NCBI RefSeq assembly: GCF_043555985.1
Contig: NZ_JBIGIC010000008.1
Coordinates: 248,001 to 312,000, forward strand
DNA length: 64,000 bases
Direction of reading: 5' to 3'
Origin: Pelomonas candidula
Lineage (GTDB): Bacteria > Pseudomonadota > Gammaproteobacteria > Burkholderiales > Burkholderiaceae_C
This document shows, piece by piece, positions 55,512-64,000 of the stretch; the first letter of the stretch is position 1, and each line of letters starts with the position of its first letter. A program made the translations under genes and the position numbers. The notes under the pieces are model-generated. The model saw nothing but the letters and a program-made list of their open reading frames with translations, had not been told where the DNA came from and made no database searches.

Positions 55512-57071
55512 TCAACCGAAGCTGACGCGCAGCGCGCTGACGTGGCGACTGGGCAGTTGCTCGGGCAGGTCCACTTCCAGCGCCTGGGCGCCCTGGCGGA
55601 AGCGCAGCGGCCCGGCGCCGAGCAACTCGACCCGGCGCACCGCGCGCAGCTCGTGGGAACCGCCGCGACGCAGCGAGGTGATCTTCACGGTCCCCTTGGG
55701 TTCGCCGAGCGTCAGCGCGTACAGCGTGTCGCCCCGCGTCGTGAAGCGGATGTCTTGCGCCGTGTAGGCGGTGTCTTCCTTGAACGCACCGCTGGTGGCC
55801 GCGGTGGGACCTTCGCCGTAGAGCTTCCATGGCCGCGTGCCGTGGATCGCCTCGCCGTTGACCTTCATCCACGCGGTCATTTCGGTCAGCAGCACATCGG
55901 ACTCGGCCGCCAGCGTCCCGTCGGCGTGCTGCACCACGTTGAGCAGCAGGTTGCCGTTCTTGCTGACGATGTCGCACAGCATGGTCAGCACCTGCGCCGG
56001 CGTCTTGTAGCGGTCGTGCTCGGAGAAGAACCAGTCGCCGTTGGAGGTGTCGGTCTGCCATGGCAGCGGGTTGATGCCGTCGAGCACGCCGCGTTCGACG
56101 TCCTGCACGCCCACCTCGCGGATGAACTCGCCCGAGCCCAGCGCCTTGTGGTTGTACACGGCCTGCATCTCGCCGTTGCGGCGCACCGAGGTGTTGAACA
56201 GATGCGCGATAGCGGCCCGGCCCACGTCGCCGAACGGGATGCCGCCGTCCGAGTACAGCAGGTCCGGCTGGTGGCTGTCGATCAGGTCGACGATGCGGCG
56301 GTACCAGATCTCGTGGAACTTCGGGTTGGTCGTGTACCAGTCGCCGCCACGGTTCAGGTAGGGCGTGTCATGCGGCTCGTGGTAGAGGTCGACGTTCTCC
56401 GGCCTGGCGCCGTCGTAGGCCACGCCGAGCTTGGGCCAGAACTGGTCGCACTGGTGGCTGGTCCACCACCAGTTGTGGCTGGCGCCCAGGTGTTCCGACA
56501 CGCCGAAACGCAGCCCGCGCCTGCGAGCGGCGCGTGCCCAGTCGCCCACCACGTCGCGCATCGGGCCGAGCTTGGTGGCGTTCCAGCGGTGGTGCTTGGA
56601 GTTCCACAGGTCGAAGTTGTCGTGGTGAACGCCCATGGAGACGAAGTACTTTGCACCCGCTGCCACGTAGCGGTCCATCAGCGCCTCGGGCTCGAACCGC
56701 TCGGCCTTCCAGCGCTGGATGATGTCCTTGTAGCCGACCTCGGAGGGGTGGCCGTAGGTCTTCACGTGATGGTCGTAGTGCGGGTGGCCGGGTACGTACA
56801 TGAAGCGGGCGTACCAGTCGCCCTGGCCGGGCACGGCCTGGGGGCCCCAGTGCGACCAGATGCCCAGCTTGGCGTCGCGGAACCAGGCGGGCACCTTAGA
56901 GGCACGCAGGGAATCGGCCTCCGCTGTGAAGGGGCCGCTTGATGCCGGCGGCTTGTAGGCCGGCGGCGCCGGGCGATCGCATCCCTGGGCTTGCGCCAGG
57001 CGTGCCGTACCCAGCCCGGTGGCGGCCAGCAGCGGCGTGGCGAGGAAAGTGCGTTTGCTCAGTGCGGACAT
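55512..57071 (-). CDS. GH29 alpha-L-fucosidase
   Basis: 519-residue retaining alpha-L-fucosidase. An N-terminal signal (SKRTFLATPLLAATGLG) suggests export; the Lys-Arg makes a Tat-like route possible. The barrel shows AKLGIWSHWGPQAVPGQGDW, GAKYFVSMGVHHDNFDLWNS, FGVSEHLGASHNWW and the nucleophile Asp275 in DLLYSDGGIPF; KNGNLLLNVV follows as usual. A C-terminal beta domain completes it. With GH95 elsewhere in the window the cell has two unrelated fucosidases, typically serving different linkages (GH95 for alpha-1,2). ATG 57071 has GGAG five bases upstream. It is the last gene of the symporter-GH62-ChvE run and directly precedes the fucose-type operon. Confidence 0.94.
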   Translation of the reverse strand: MSALSKRTFLATPLLAATGLGTARLAQAQGCDRPAPPAYKPPASSGPFTAEADSLRASKVPAWFRDAKLGIWSHWGPQAVPGQGDWYARFMYVPGHPHYDHHVKTYGHPSEVGYKDIIQRWKAERFEPEALMDRYVAAGAKYFVSMGVHHDNFDLWNSKHHRWNATKLGPMRDVVGDWARAARRRGLRFGVSEHLGASHNWWWTSHQCDQFWPKLGVAYDGARPENVDLYHEPHDTPYLNRGGDWYTTNPKFHEIWYRRIVDLIDSHQPDLLYSDGGIPFGDVGRAAIAHLFNTSVRRNGEMQAVYNHKALGSGEFIREVGVQDVERGVLDGINPLPWQTDTSNGDWFFSEHDRYKTPAQVLTMLCDIVSKNGNLLLNVVQHADGTLAAESDVLLTEMTAWMKVNGEAIHGTRPWKLYGEGPTAATSGAFKEDTAYTAQDIRFTTRGDTLYALTLGEPKGTVKITSLRRGGSHELRAVRRVELLGAGPLRFRQGAQALEVDLPEQLPSRHVSALRVSFG

Positions 57072-57103
57072 GGTGTCTCCAGTGTGTTTGCTTGTGGGTG
57101 CTG

Positions 57104-57838
57104 TCAGCGGTAGCGGTTGAACAAGACCTCCAGCGAGCCGTCGGCCTGCATGCGGTCGATGACACGGTTCAGCGGTTCTAGCAGCTGCGCCTTGTCGGGC
57201 GACAGGGCGCAGCTCAGCTGATAGCGCTCGACCTCGATGACCTCGCGCAGGCCGGAGGTCGGGTTGTCTCTCAGGAAGTAGTCGAGGGCGGCGCGATCCG
57301 TGACGGCGTAGCGGATGCGGCCCAGCGCCAGGCGGCGCAGATTGGTGGTTGCATCGGGCACGTCCTCGCGCCGGATCGATTGCATGAAGGCCAGGTCGAG
57401 GATGGGGTAGTGATAGCCCAGCACCGTGCCGAGGCTTTCATTCCTGAGCTCGTACAGCGACGTCACGGCCGGCGCGGCCGGATGCGCGGCGATGATGCCC
57501 GTGCCGTACAGGAAGGGACGGGTCCAGAGCACCTTGTCGTCCAGCCAGCCTGGCTTGACGTAGCAGAGCAGGTCGGCCGCGCCCGAGGCCACCGCGGGGC
57601 CGGCGCGCTTGCCGGGCAGGGGAACGAAGGCAGCGCTCAAGCCCAGGCGCTCCGCCAGGGCCTCGCCGACATCCTTGAGCAGCCCCTCGGCGGGTACCGA
57701 CCCGACCATCCTCAGCATGGGCATGGACTGGTTGACCGGCGCGACGACGCGCAGCACCGCGGCGGGGTCCGCCGCATGGACTGCCGCGCTGCCCAGCAGC
57801 GCCACAGACAACATCAGCCGGCGACGGCGGCTCTTCAT
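57104..57838 (-). CDS. Family-3 periplasmic binding protein (amino-acid/opine type fold)
   Basis: 244 residues with a signal peptide (about 1-22). The pattern GLLKDVGEALAERLGLSAAF, GAADLLCYVKPGWL, YGTGIIAAHP and ALGRIRYAVTDRAALDYFL matches SBP_bac_3 proteins, which bind amino acids or act as sensors, not the sugar-binding fold of ChvE. No cognate permease of the amino-acid type is nearby. It sits between GguB (13 bases) and GH29 (33 bases) in the same transcript. A role in sensing or scavenging a carboxylate, for example a sugar acid, is conceivable; the ligand cannot be told from the sequence. Confidence 0.82.
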   Translation of the reverse strand: MKSRRRRLMLSVALLGSAAVHAADPAAVLRVVAPVNQSMPMLRMVGSVPAEGLLKDVGEALAERLGLSAAFVPLPGKRAGPAVASGAADLLCYVKPGWLDDKVLWTRPFLYGTGIIAAHPAAPAVTSLYELRNESLGTVLGYHYPILDLAFMQSIRREDVPDATTNLRRLALGRIRYAVTDRAALDYFLRDNPTSGLREVIEVERYQLSCALSPDKAQLLEPLNRVIDRMQADGSLEVLFNRYR

Positions 57839-57850
57839 GGCCCGCGGCTC

Positions 57851-59014
57851 TCAGCCTTTGCGGCGGTTGTAGACGTCGAAAACGACGGCGGCCAGCAGCA
57901 CCACGCCCTTGATGACCTGCTGCCATTCGATGCCGATGCCCAGGATGGACATGCCGTTGTTCATGACGCCCATGACGAAGGCGCCGATGACGGCGCCCGT
58001 CACCTTGCCGACGCCGCCGGAGGCCGAGGCGCCGCCGATGAAGCAGGCGGCGATGACGTCGAGCTCGAAGCCCAGGCCGGCCTTGGGCGTGGCCGTGTTC
58101 AGCCGCGCGGCGAACACCAGGCCGGCCAGCGCCGCCATGACGCCCATGTTGATGAAGCACAGCAGGGTCAGCTTCTCCGTCGGGATGCCCGACAGCCGCG
58201 CGGCACGCTCGTTGCCTCCCAGCGCGTAGATGCGCCGGCCCAGCGTCGTGCGCCGCGTGACGAAGACGAAGACGCCAATCAGCACCGTCATCAGCAGCAG
58301 CACGTTGGGCAGGCCCTTGTAGGAGGCCAGCAGCCACACCAGCGCACCCAGGGCCGCGCCTTGCGCGACGAGGCGCAGCAGGAACAGCGGCAGGGGCTCG
58401 CCCGCCGCGCCCAGCGCCGTGGCCTTGCGGCGCGCCAGCAGCTCGCGCAGCGTCAGCAGTGCGACGCCGCCCAGGCCCACGGCCAGCGAGGTGAGGTGGC
58501 CCTCGCCGTCGCCGAGATCGGGCAGGAAACCGCTGGCCAGCCCCTGGAAGCTGTCGGGAAAGGGGCCGATGGACTGGCCGCGCAGCAGCGCCAGGGCCAG
58601 GCCCTTGAACACCAGCATGCCGGCCAGCGTGACGATGAAGGAGGGGATCTTGAGCCAGGCGACGAAGGCGCCCTGCACGGCGCCGATGACGGCGCCCGCG
58701 GCGAGGCAGGCCACCATGGCCGGCAGCACCGGCCATTCCATGTCCACCATCAGAACGGCGGCCAGGGCGCCGACGAAGCCGCAGACCGAGCCGACCGACA
58801 GGTCGATGTGGCCGGCCACGATGACGAGCAGCATGCCCAGCGCCATCACGACGATGTAGCTGTTCTGCAGGAAGAGGTTGGTGAGGTTGAGCGGCTGCAG
58901 CAGCGTGCCGTCGGTGAGCACCTGGAAGAAGCCCATGATGGCGACCAGCGACAGCAGCATGCCGTAGTCGCGCAGGTGCGGGGCCAGGAAGCGGCGCAGG
59001 GAGGAGGTGAGCAT
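57851..59014 (-). CDS. gguB: Multiple-monosaccharide ABC transporter permease
   Basis: 387-residue inner-membrane permease of the xylose/arabinose branch (XylH/GguB). Signature VAGHIDLSVGSVCGF, KIPSFIVTLAGMLVFKGLAL and RTTLGRRIYALGGNERAARLSGI are present, and the greater length with the 40-residue insertion after the fifth helix region is normal for GguB. It works with the ATPase and ChvE-type binding protein encoded directly upstream. ATG 59014 follows the ATPase stop by eight bases; the open frame continuing upstream is a shadow of the ATPase gene. Likely substrates are xylose, arabinose, glucose, galactose or fucose released by the enzymes in this window. Confidence 0.9.
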   Translation of the reverse strand: MLTSSLRRFLAPHLRDYGMLLSLVAIMGFFQVLTDGTLLQPLNLTNLFLQNSYIVVMALGMLLVIVAGHIDLSVGSVCGFVGALAAVLMVDMEWPVLPAMVACLAAGAVIGAVQGAFVAWLKIPSFIVTLAGMLVFKGLALALLRGQSIGPFPDSFQGLASGFLPDLGDGEGHLTSLAVGLGGVALLTLRELLARRKATALGAAGEPLPLFLLRLVAQGAALGALVWLLASYKGLPNVLLLMTVLIGVFVFVTRRTTLGRRIYALGGNERAARLSGIPTEKLTLLCFINMGVMAALAGLVFAARLNTATPKAGLGFELDVIAACFIGGASASGGVGKVTGAVIGAFVMGVMNNGMSILGIGIEWQQVIKGVVLLAAVVFDVYNRRKG

Positions 59015-59022
59015 GATTCGGT

Positions 59023-60564
59023 TCAATGGGTGCCCAAGAGGGCGTGCATGACGGTTTCCTGGGTTGCGCCGGCGGCCGGCATCTCGCCGACGAATTCGCC
59101 CTCGTTCATCAGGTAGAGACGGTCGCACATGCCGAGCAGTTCCGGCAGTTCGGAGGAGATCATCAGGATGGCGCGTCCCTGGGCGGCCAGTTCGGCGATC
59201 AGGCTGTAGATCTCGAACTTGGCGCCGACGTCGATGCCGCGCGTGGGCTCGTCGAGGATGAGCAACTGCGGGTCGGTGAACAGCCATTTGGCCAGCACGA
59301 CCTTCTGCTGGTTGCCGCCGGAGAGGTCGCCCACCGCCTGGTCCACGTCGGCGCAGCGGGTGGCCAGCCGGCGCCGGAAGTCGTTGGCGACGGCGTGCTC
59401 GCCGGCCTCGTCGATGACGCCGGCGCGCGAGACGCCTTCCAGCCGGCTCAGGGACGTGTTGCGGGCGATGCTCTCCTGCAGCACCAGGCCGAGGCCCTTG
59501 CGGTCCTCGGTGACGTAGGCCAGGCCCGAGCGGATGGCGCGCCTGACGGTCGACACGTCGATCTTCTCGCCCTTCATCCAGGCGGAGCCTCGGATGCGCC
59601 GGCCCCAGGAGCGGCCGAAGACGCTCATGGCCAGCTCGGTGCGGCCGGCGCCCATGAGGCCGGCGATGCCGACGATCTCGCCGCGGCGCACGTTCAGGTT
59701 CACGCCCTTGACCGCCTCGCGGCCGACGTGCAGCGGGTGCTCCACCCACCAGTCCTTCAGTTCGAACAGCACCTCGCCCGGGTTGGGCTGGCGGCGTGGA
59801 TAGCGATCCTGCATCTCGCGGCCGACCATGGCGCGCACGATCTCAGCCTCGGCCGGCGGGGCCTGGCGGCAGTCCAGCGTCGAGATGGTCGAGCCGTCGC
59901 GCAGCACCGTGATGGCGTCGGCCACTGCGGCGATCTCGTTGAGCTTGTGCGAGATCAGCACGCAGGCCACGCCGCGCTCGCGCAGCCGCTTGAGCAGCTC
60001 CAGCAGCGCGGCACTGTCGTCCTCGTTCAGGCTGGCCGTGGGTTCGTCGAGGATGAGCAGCCGCACGTCCTTGGCCAGGGCCTTGGCAATCTCGACCAGT
60101 TGCTGCTTGCCCACGCCGATGTCTCCCACCAGCGTGTGCGGTGATTCGGCCAGGCCCACCTGGCGGAGCAGTTCGACGGCGCGCCGGTGCGTCCGTTCCC
60201 AGTCGATGACGCCGTGGCGCGCCTGCTCATGGCCGAGGAAGAGGTTCTCGGCGATGGACAGCTGCGGGATCAGCGCCAGCTCCTGGTGGATGATGACGAT
60301 GCCACGGGCCTCGCTGTCGCGGATGCCCGCGAAGCGCTGCAGCTGGCCGTCGAACCAGATCTCGCCCTCGTAGTCGGGGTGCGGATAGACGCCCGAGAGC
60401 ACCTTCATCAGCGTGGACTTGCCGGCACCGTTCTCGCCGATGACGGCATGGATCTCGCCCTGCCGCACGGCGAGGTCGACGTGGCGCAAGGCCACCACGC
60501 CGTGGAACTTCTTGCCGATGGCACGCATCTCCAGCAGCGCGCCCGGCGGTACCGAGGCTTGCAT
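59023..60564 (-). CDS. gguA: Multiple-monosaccharide ABC transporter ATPase
   Basis: 513-residue double-cassette sugar ATPase of the GguA/MmsA/XylG group. First cassette: Walker A GENGAGKST, signature GVGKQQLVEIAKAL, Walker B LLILDEPTASL. Second: GLMGAGRTE, DLSGGNQQKVVLAKWLF and LILDEPTRGIDVGAK. ATG 60564 shares its first base with the chvE stop (TGATG), so translation is coupled; a GTG three bases earlier is possible. With the binding protein and permease it forms a complete importer. It resembles the other ATPase of the window (53788) but belongs to a different subgroup. Confidence 0.92.
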   Translation of the reverse strand: MQASVPPGALLEMRAIGKKFHGVVALRHVDLAVRQGEIHAVIGENGAGKSTLMKVLSGVYPHPDYEGEIWFDGQLQRFAGIRDSEARGIVIIHQELALIPQLSIAENLFLGHEQARHGVIDWERTHRRAVELLRQVGLAESPHTLVGDIGVGKQQLVEIAKALAKDVRLLILDEPTASLNEDDSAALLELLKRLRERGVACVLISHKLNEIAAVADAITVLRDGSTISTLDCRQAPPAEAEIVRAMVGREMQDRYPRRQPNPGEVLFELKDWWVEHPLHVGREAVKGVNLNVRRGEIVGIAGLMGAGRTELAMSVFGRSWGRRIRGSAWMKGEKIDVSTVRRAIRSGLAYVTEDRKGLGLVLQESIARNTSLSRLEGVSRAGVIDEAGEHAVANDFRRRLATRCADVDQAVGDLSGGNQQKVVLAKWLFTDPQLLILDEPTRGIDVGAKFEIYSLIAELAAQGRAILMISSELPELLGMCDRLYLMNEGEFVGEMPAAGATQETVMHALLGTH

Positions 60565-61625
60565 CACTTCAGCTGACTTTCCTTGTAGTAGCCGCTGTCG
60601 ACGAGCACAGCCTTGAGATTGCTGGCGTCGACGGCCACGGGCTTGAGCAGATACGACGGCACCACCTTGACGCCGTTGTTGTAGGTCTTGGTGTCGTTGA
60701 CCTGCGGCGTCTTGCCCGACAGCGCGGCATCGACGAGGTCGGCCGTGACCTTGGCCAGTTGGCGCGTGTCCTTGAAGACGGTGGAGGTCTGGTCACCTCG
60801 CAGGATGGCTTTGACCGAGGGCAGGTCGGCATCCTGGCCGGTGATGACGGGCATGGGCTGGCTCGGCGTGCCGTAGCCGACGCCCTTCAGCGAGGAGATG
60901 ATGCCGATGGACAGGATGTCGGCCGGCGCCAGCACGGCGTGCAGCTTGTCCTTGCCGTAGTAGGCCGACAGCAGGTTGTCCATGCGGGCCTGGGCGGTGG
61001 CGCCGTCCCAGCGCAGGATGCCGACCTTCATCGCGCCGGTCTGCTTGCTGCGGATGACGAGCTTGCCGCTGTCCAGGTAGGGCTTGAGCACGCTCATGGC
61101 CCCGTCGTAGAAGAAGCCGGCGTTGTTGTCGTCGGGCGAGCCGGCGAAGAGTTCGATGTTGAAGGGCCCCTTGCCCTGCTTGAGGCCCAGCTTGTCGACG
61201 ATGGAATTGGCCTGCAGCACGCCGACCTGGAAGTTGTCGAAGGTGGCGTAGTAGTCGACGTTCCTGGAACCGCGGATCAGGCGGTCGTAGGCAATGACCT
61301 TGACGCCCTTCTCGGCGGCCTTCTGCAGCGTGCTGGACAGCGTGCTGCCGTCGATGGAGGCGATGACCAGCGCCTTGACGCCCTTGGTCACCATGTTCTC
61401 GACCTGGGACAGCTGGACGGGGATCTCGTCGTCGGCGTACTGCAGGTCGGTGTTGTAGCCCAGGGCCTTGAAGGCCTTGACCATGTTCTCGCCGTCGGCG
61501 ATCCAGCGCTGGGAACTCTTGGTGGGCATGGCGATGCCGATGGTGCCCTTGCCTTGCGCGAGGACGGCTGCAGAGGGGGCCAGGGTCAGCAGCAGGCTGA
61601 GCCCGAGAAAGGTGATGCGGCGCAT
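60564..61625 (-). CDS. chvE: ChvE-type multiple-sugar periplasmic binding protein
   Basis: 353 residues with signal peptide (about 1-25, ending LAQG). KGTIGIAMPTKSSQRWIADG, LQYADDEIPVQLSQVENMV, GVKVIAYDRLI and NVDYYATFDNFQVGVLQ are hallmarks of ChvE, which binds arabinose, xylose, glucose, galactose and fucose; in Agrobacterium it also presents sugars to the VirA sensor. Here it supplies GguAB encoded downstream. ATG 61625 has GGAG five bases upstream (GGAGACACC then ATG, a leader also used by GH29). The 191 bases upstream to the GH62 stop contain no recognisable operator, so this group may not belong to the TGGTCNGACCA regulon. Confidence 0.93.
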   Translation of the reverse strand: MRRITFLGLSLLLTLAPSAAVLAQGKGTIGIAMPTKSSQRWIADGENMVKAFKALGYNTDLQYADDEIPVQLSQVENMVTKGVKALVIASIDGSTLSSTLQKAAEKGVKVIAYDRLIRGSRNVDYYATFDNFQVGVLQANSIVDKLGLKQGKGPFNIELFAGSPDDNNAGFFYDGAMSVLKPYLDSGKLVIRSKQTGAMKVGILRWDGATAQARMDNLLSAYYGKDKLHAVLAPADILSIGIISSLKGVGYGTPSQPMPVITGQDADLPSVKAILRGDQTSTVFKDTRQLAKVTADLVDAALSGKTPQVNDTKTYNNGVKVVPSYLLKPVAVDASNLKAVLVDSGYYKESQLK

Positions 61626-61816
61626 GGTGTCTCCGTGTTGTGTGGCGGTGATGAGCTCAGCGAGGGACGCGCGGAGCGATGGGAATTGGGTCCTGCCCCT
61701 CGCCCGGCCCGCCCTGTCGGTGGTGGGGAGGGGCGCGGGAGGCGCGCGGCGAGGCGGCATCGTGGTTCTCCCGGAGCGGGTGCCAGGCACTCACCGTTAG
61801 GTTGGCGCGAGGCCGT

Positions 61817-62890
61817 TCATCGCTTGCACAGCTCGCTGATGGCGTTGGGCGCCGTGGCCGTGATCAGGCCCAGCCGGTAGGGCAGTTCGATGTACTCGTA
61901 CTTCCTGCCCTTCTCCATGTCCAGACCCTGGTAGAGGAATTGCAGCGGCCGGCAGGGATCGATGCTCAGCGTCTGGTCGACGCCATCGCGGACCATCTCG
62001 CCGTGGGAGATGCCCTCGGACCAGGCGCGGCCCTTGAACCTGACGTTGTCGGCGCCGGCGAACAGATTCAACTTCGCGCCGGGAACGGGCTGCCACTCGC
62101 CATCCAGTCGATCGGCCGTCCAGGCACGGAAGTAGCGGCCCGCCGGCCCCATGGCTTCGACCAGCGTCAAGTACTTCTGGGTGCCGGTGATCCTGTAGGT
62201 GTTGCTCGCCTCGAACAGGTCCTCGCGCTTTTCCTTCATGACGACCACGGGCTCGGAGAAGCCGTGAGGGAAGCGCTCGATCGCCGTCTCGGCGCGGTAG
62301 AAGCTGCCGCCGTCGTTGGTGAAGAAGAGGTAGCACTTGCGGTCGTCGCAGATGTTCCAGAAGTCCAGCCAGCCTGCCTCGCCCTTGGCGTTCTTCACGG
62401 AGGCCGGCACGGCCGGGTAGAACGGCTTCGGTGCCGTCCAGGAGCGCGGGTCGCCGATGTCCCGGGTCGTGGAGTACATCGGGTCGCCGCCCTGGTAGAT
62501 CAGGTACCAGAGCTTCTGCGGCGCGAAGTAGTAGACCTGGGGGGCCGCACGATAGCCGGGCCCGATGGGCGACTTGTCGAGCATGAACAGGGGCGCCTCG
62601 GGGGCTTCGTCCCAGGTCGCGAAGCTCGTGTACGCCATTCCCCAGCCGTCCGCCCCCGCGGTGGTCATGAAGACGTGATAGCGCCCGTCGTGGTAGACGA
62701 TGCTGGGGTCCTTGACGCCGAAGATGCGCTTGGCGTCGGCCGGTGGGTGGATCAGCGGCTCGCTGGACTCCCATTCGAACGAAGGGGCCGGCTTCGCAGG
62801 TGCCGCCGCGTGGGCCAGGGCGCCCAGCGCCAGGCCGGCGGCGAACACGATCGCCTGGCAGGCGTTGAGGAAAGAAGTTGGGCGTTGCAT
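61817..62890 (-). CDS. GH62 alpha-L-arabinofuranosidase
   Basis: 357-residue exported enzyme (signal peptide about 1-30, ending AHAAAP) that removes arabinose from arabinoxylan or arabinan. GVKDPSIVYHDGRYHVFMTT holds the likely general base (Asp61); LWYLIYQGGDPMYSTT, DFWNICDDRKCYLFFTNDGG and DLFEASNTYRI (Glu227, likely acid) are characteristic of the family, as is RYFRAWTADRLDGEW. It has no carbohydrate-binding module. Its presence shows that arabinosylated hemicellulose is also a target, or that the plant xyloglucan carries arabinose, as in Solanaceae. ATG 62890 opens the signal peptide. It follows the symporter gene by 44 bases in the same direction. Confidence 0.93.
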   Translation of the reverse strand: MQRPTSFLNACQAIVFAAGLALGALAHAAAPAKPAPSFEWESSEPLIHPPADAKRIFGVKDPSIVYHDGRYHVFMTTAGADGWGMAYTSFATWDEAPEAPLFMLDKSPIGPGYRAAPQVYYFAPQKLWYLIYQGGDPMYSTTRDIGDPRSWTAPKPFYPAVPASVKNAKGEAGWLDFWNICDDRKCYLFFTNDGGSFYRAETAIERFPHGFSEPVVVMKEKREDLFEASNTYRITGTQKYLTLVEAMGPAGRYFRAWTADRLDGEWQPVPGAKLNLFAGADNVRFKGRAWSEGISHGEMVRDGVDQTLSIDPCRPLQFLYQGLDMEKGRKYEYIELPYRLGLITATAPNAISELCKR

Positions 62891-62934
62891 GGCTTCGGTG
62901 CTCGATGTCCGGATGGAGGCCGCGGGCGCCATCG

Positions 62935-64000
62935 TCAGACCGTCCCGCGCCGCGCTTCGAGACCCACGCGGATCTCGTTCAGCCGCTGTTCGGTCAGCTG
63001 GAAGCGCAGGATCACGACGATGGCCACCAGCAGACCGATGGTCGGGATACCGGACAGCAGCACGCGGATCATGAACAGCGCGTCCTCGCTCTGGACCGGC
63101 AGCTTGGCGTCGAAGCCGGTGAACTGCAGGATCCAGCCCGAGGCACCGTTGCCCAGCGCCAGGCCGACCTTGTTGATCCAGGACTGGCAGGCTGCGAACG
63201 AGCCTTCGCGGCGCTGGTCGGTCTCCATCTCGTCGTGGTCGATGACGTCGGCCATGGCTGAGCCGTAGATGGTCCAGAAGCCCGCGCCCGTGAAGGCCAC
63301 GCAACCGCTGGCCAGCAGTTGCAGCCAGGGCAGCTCGGGGTTGTAGAAGAACCAGTCGCCGATGAAGGCGCAGATGGCCAACGACAGCACGATGGCCAGC
63401 GCATTGCGCTTGCCCCAGTGGCGAGCCAGCCAGACGGCAAACGGTATGCCTGCCAGGCCCATCACCATGCCCGAGACGCCCATGGCGGAGTTCCATTTCG
63501 CGCCGCGGGCCACGTCGCCGCCGCAGACGTAATAGATCGTCGTGTAGTAGCCCAGCGTGCCGACCATCGCCGTTGCCAGGCCATAGGCCATCATGGTGCC
63601 GAGCAGCTTGCGAAAGGGCCGGTTGCGCAGCGTGCGGTACAGCGTGTCGCGGAAGGGCACCTTGAAGGTCTGCGTCACCACCACCTTCTCGTAATAGCGC
63701 TCCTTCACCAGGAAGAACATCGCCAGCGCGATGACCACCATGATGGCGCCCAGTAGGGTCGTGTAGACCTGTGCGCCGCGCAGGATGTCGGGCTTGCCGT
63801 TCGCGCCGTTGAAGTAGGCCAGTGTCGTGAACTGCGCCGCCACGAACATCGCCAGCTCGGGGATCTTCTGGATCGCGTTCTTGACCGACATCACGCTGGT
63901 GCGCTCGTGATAGTCGGGCGTCATCTCCGAGCCCAGGCTGACCCAGGGCATGTTGAAGCAGGCCATCACTGGCACATAGATGGCCAGCGACACCAGGATG
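62935..64000 (-). CDS. GPH-family sugar:cation symporter, N-terminus cut by window edge
   Basis: Inner-membrane transporter of the glycoside-pentoside-hexuronide family (MFS fold; YicJ/XylP/MelB relatives). The visible 354 residues contain about nine to ten membrane helices. The stretch MPWVSLGSEMTPDYHERTSV is the family's conserved cytoplasmic loop, and GSAMADVIDHDEMETDQRREGSFAA another. Members import xylosides, melibiose, isoprimeverose or glucuronides with Na+ or H+. In this locus an isoprimeverose or short xylo-/arabino-oligosaccharide substrate is plausible. The 5' end lies beyond the window; only the stop at 62935 is seen. It is the first visible gene of the run continuing into GH62. 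Confidence 0.9.
   Translation of the reverse strand, partial: ILVSLAIYVPVMACFNMPWVSLGSEMTPDYHERTSVMSVKNAIQKIPELAMFVAAQFTTLAYFNGANGKPDILRGAQVYTTLLGAIMVVIALAMFFLVKERYYEKVVVTQTFKVPFRDTLYRTLRNRPFRKLLGTMMAYGLATAMVGTLGYYTTIYYVCGGDVARGAKWNSAMGVSGMVMGLAGIPFAVWLARHWGKRNALAIVLSLAICAFIGDWFFYNPELPWLQLLASGCVAFTGAGFWTIYGSAMADVIDHDEMETDQRREGSFAACQSWINKVGLALGNGASGWILQFTGFDAKLPVQSEDALFMIRVLLSGIPTIGLLVAIVVILRFQLTEQRLNEIRVGLEARRGTV

Noticed and set aside
1..64000. CRISPR arrays, insertion sequences, tRNA/rRNA genes, attachment sites, replication origin
   Set aside because: No regularly spaced repeats, transposase or integrase motifs, or RNA gene signatures were found by eye on either strand.

Overview
The window is a high-GC (roughly 65-70 %) stretch of bacterial chromosome, densely packed with genes and almost entirely given over to plant-polysaccharide use. 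Codon usage, TonB-dependent receptors, FCD-type GntR regulators, the ChvE/GguAB transporter and a non-phosphorylating deoxysugar pathway suggest a betaproteobacterium of the order Burkholderiales (Roseateles/Mitsuaria/Pelomonas-like). That placement is inferred; no rRNA or other taxonomic marker is present.

The best reading is a xyloglucan (plus arabinoxylan side-chain) utilisation locus. Layout: (1) 1-23017, minus strand: a TonB-dependent receptor followed by GH35, an acetylesterase-like SGNH protein, GH95, GH43, two GH74, GH5, GH97, a lipoprotein GH74 and GH39 (cut by the window start). (2) 23018-24890, plus strand: a control region and two tandem GntR/FCD regulators. (3) 24917-26440, minus strand: a flavin-dependent halogenase-like gene. 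(4) 26615-44707, plus strand: a surface-lipoprotein candidate, a second TonB-dependent receptor, a fourth GH74, two more halogenase-like genes, a TonB-like/PA14 fusion, a CE1-type esterase, a degenerate peptidase-MA/TPR protein, GH3 and a GAF-PAS sensor. (5) 44711-55353, minus strand: a ribose-type sugar ABC transporter, then a deoxysugar oxidation pathway (aldose dehydrogenase, lactonase, LgoD-like dehydrogenase, UxaB-like reductase, mutarotase, UxaA-like dehydratase) and a Tat-exported hydrolase. (6) 55512-64000, minus strand: a GPH symporter (cut by the window end), GH62, ChvE-GguAB, a family-3 binding protein and GH29.

Putting these together: endo-xyloglucanases (GH74, GH5) would cut the backbone outside the cell, and two TonB-dependent receptors would import oligosaccharides. 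GH95/GH29 (fucose), GH35 (galactose), GH43/GH62 (arabinose), the esterases and GH3/GH39 would then trim them in the periplasm. The monosaccharides enter through two ABC systems and a symporter, and L-fucose (or L-galactose) is oxidised in the cytoplasm. No GH31 alpha-xylosidase is seen; it may lie outside the window.

Three intergenic regions far apart (near 23.2, 26.5 and 55.4 kb) share an 11-bp palindrome, TGGTCNGACCA, in four perfect and several degenerate copies. It resembles FadR-type operators and probably ties the receptor, halogenase, lipoprotein and fucose operons to the two GntR regulators. The least-explained parts are the three halogenase-like flavoproteins, the TonB-like protein whose C-terminal domain is PA14, and a fucose route that appears to epimerise at C5.
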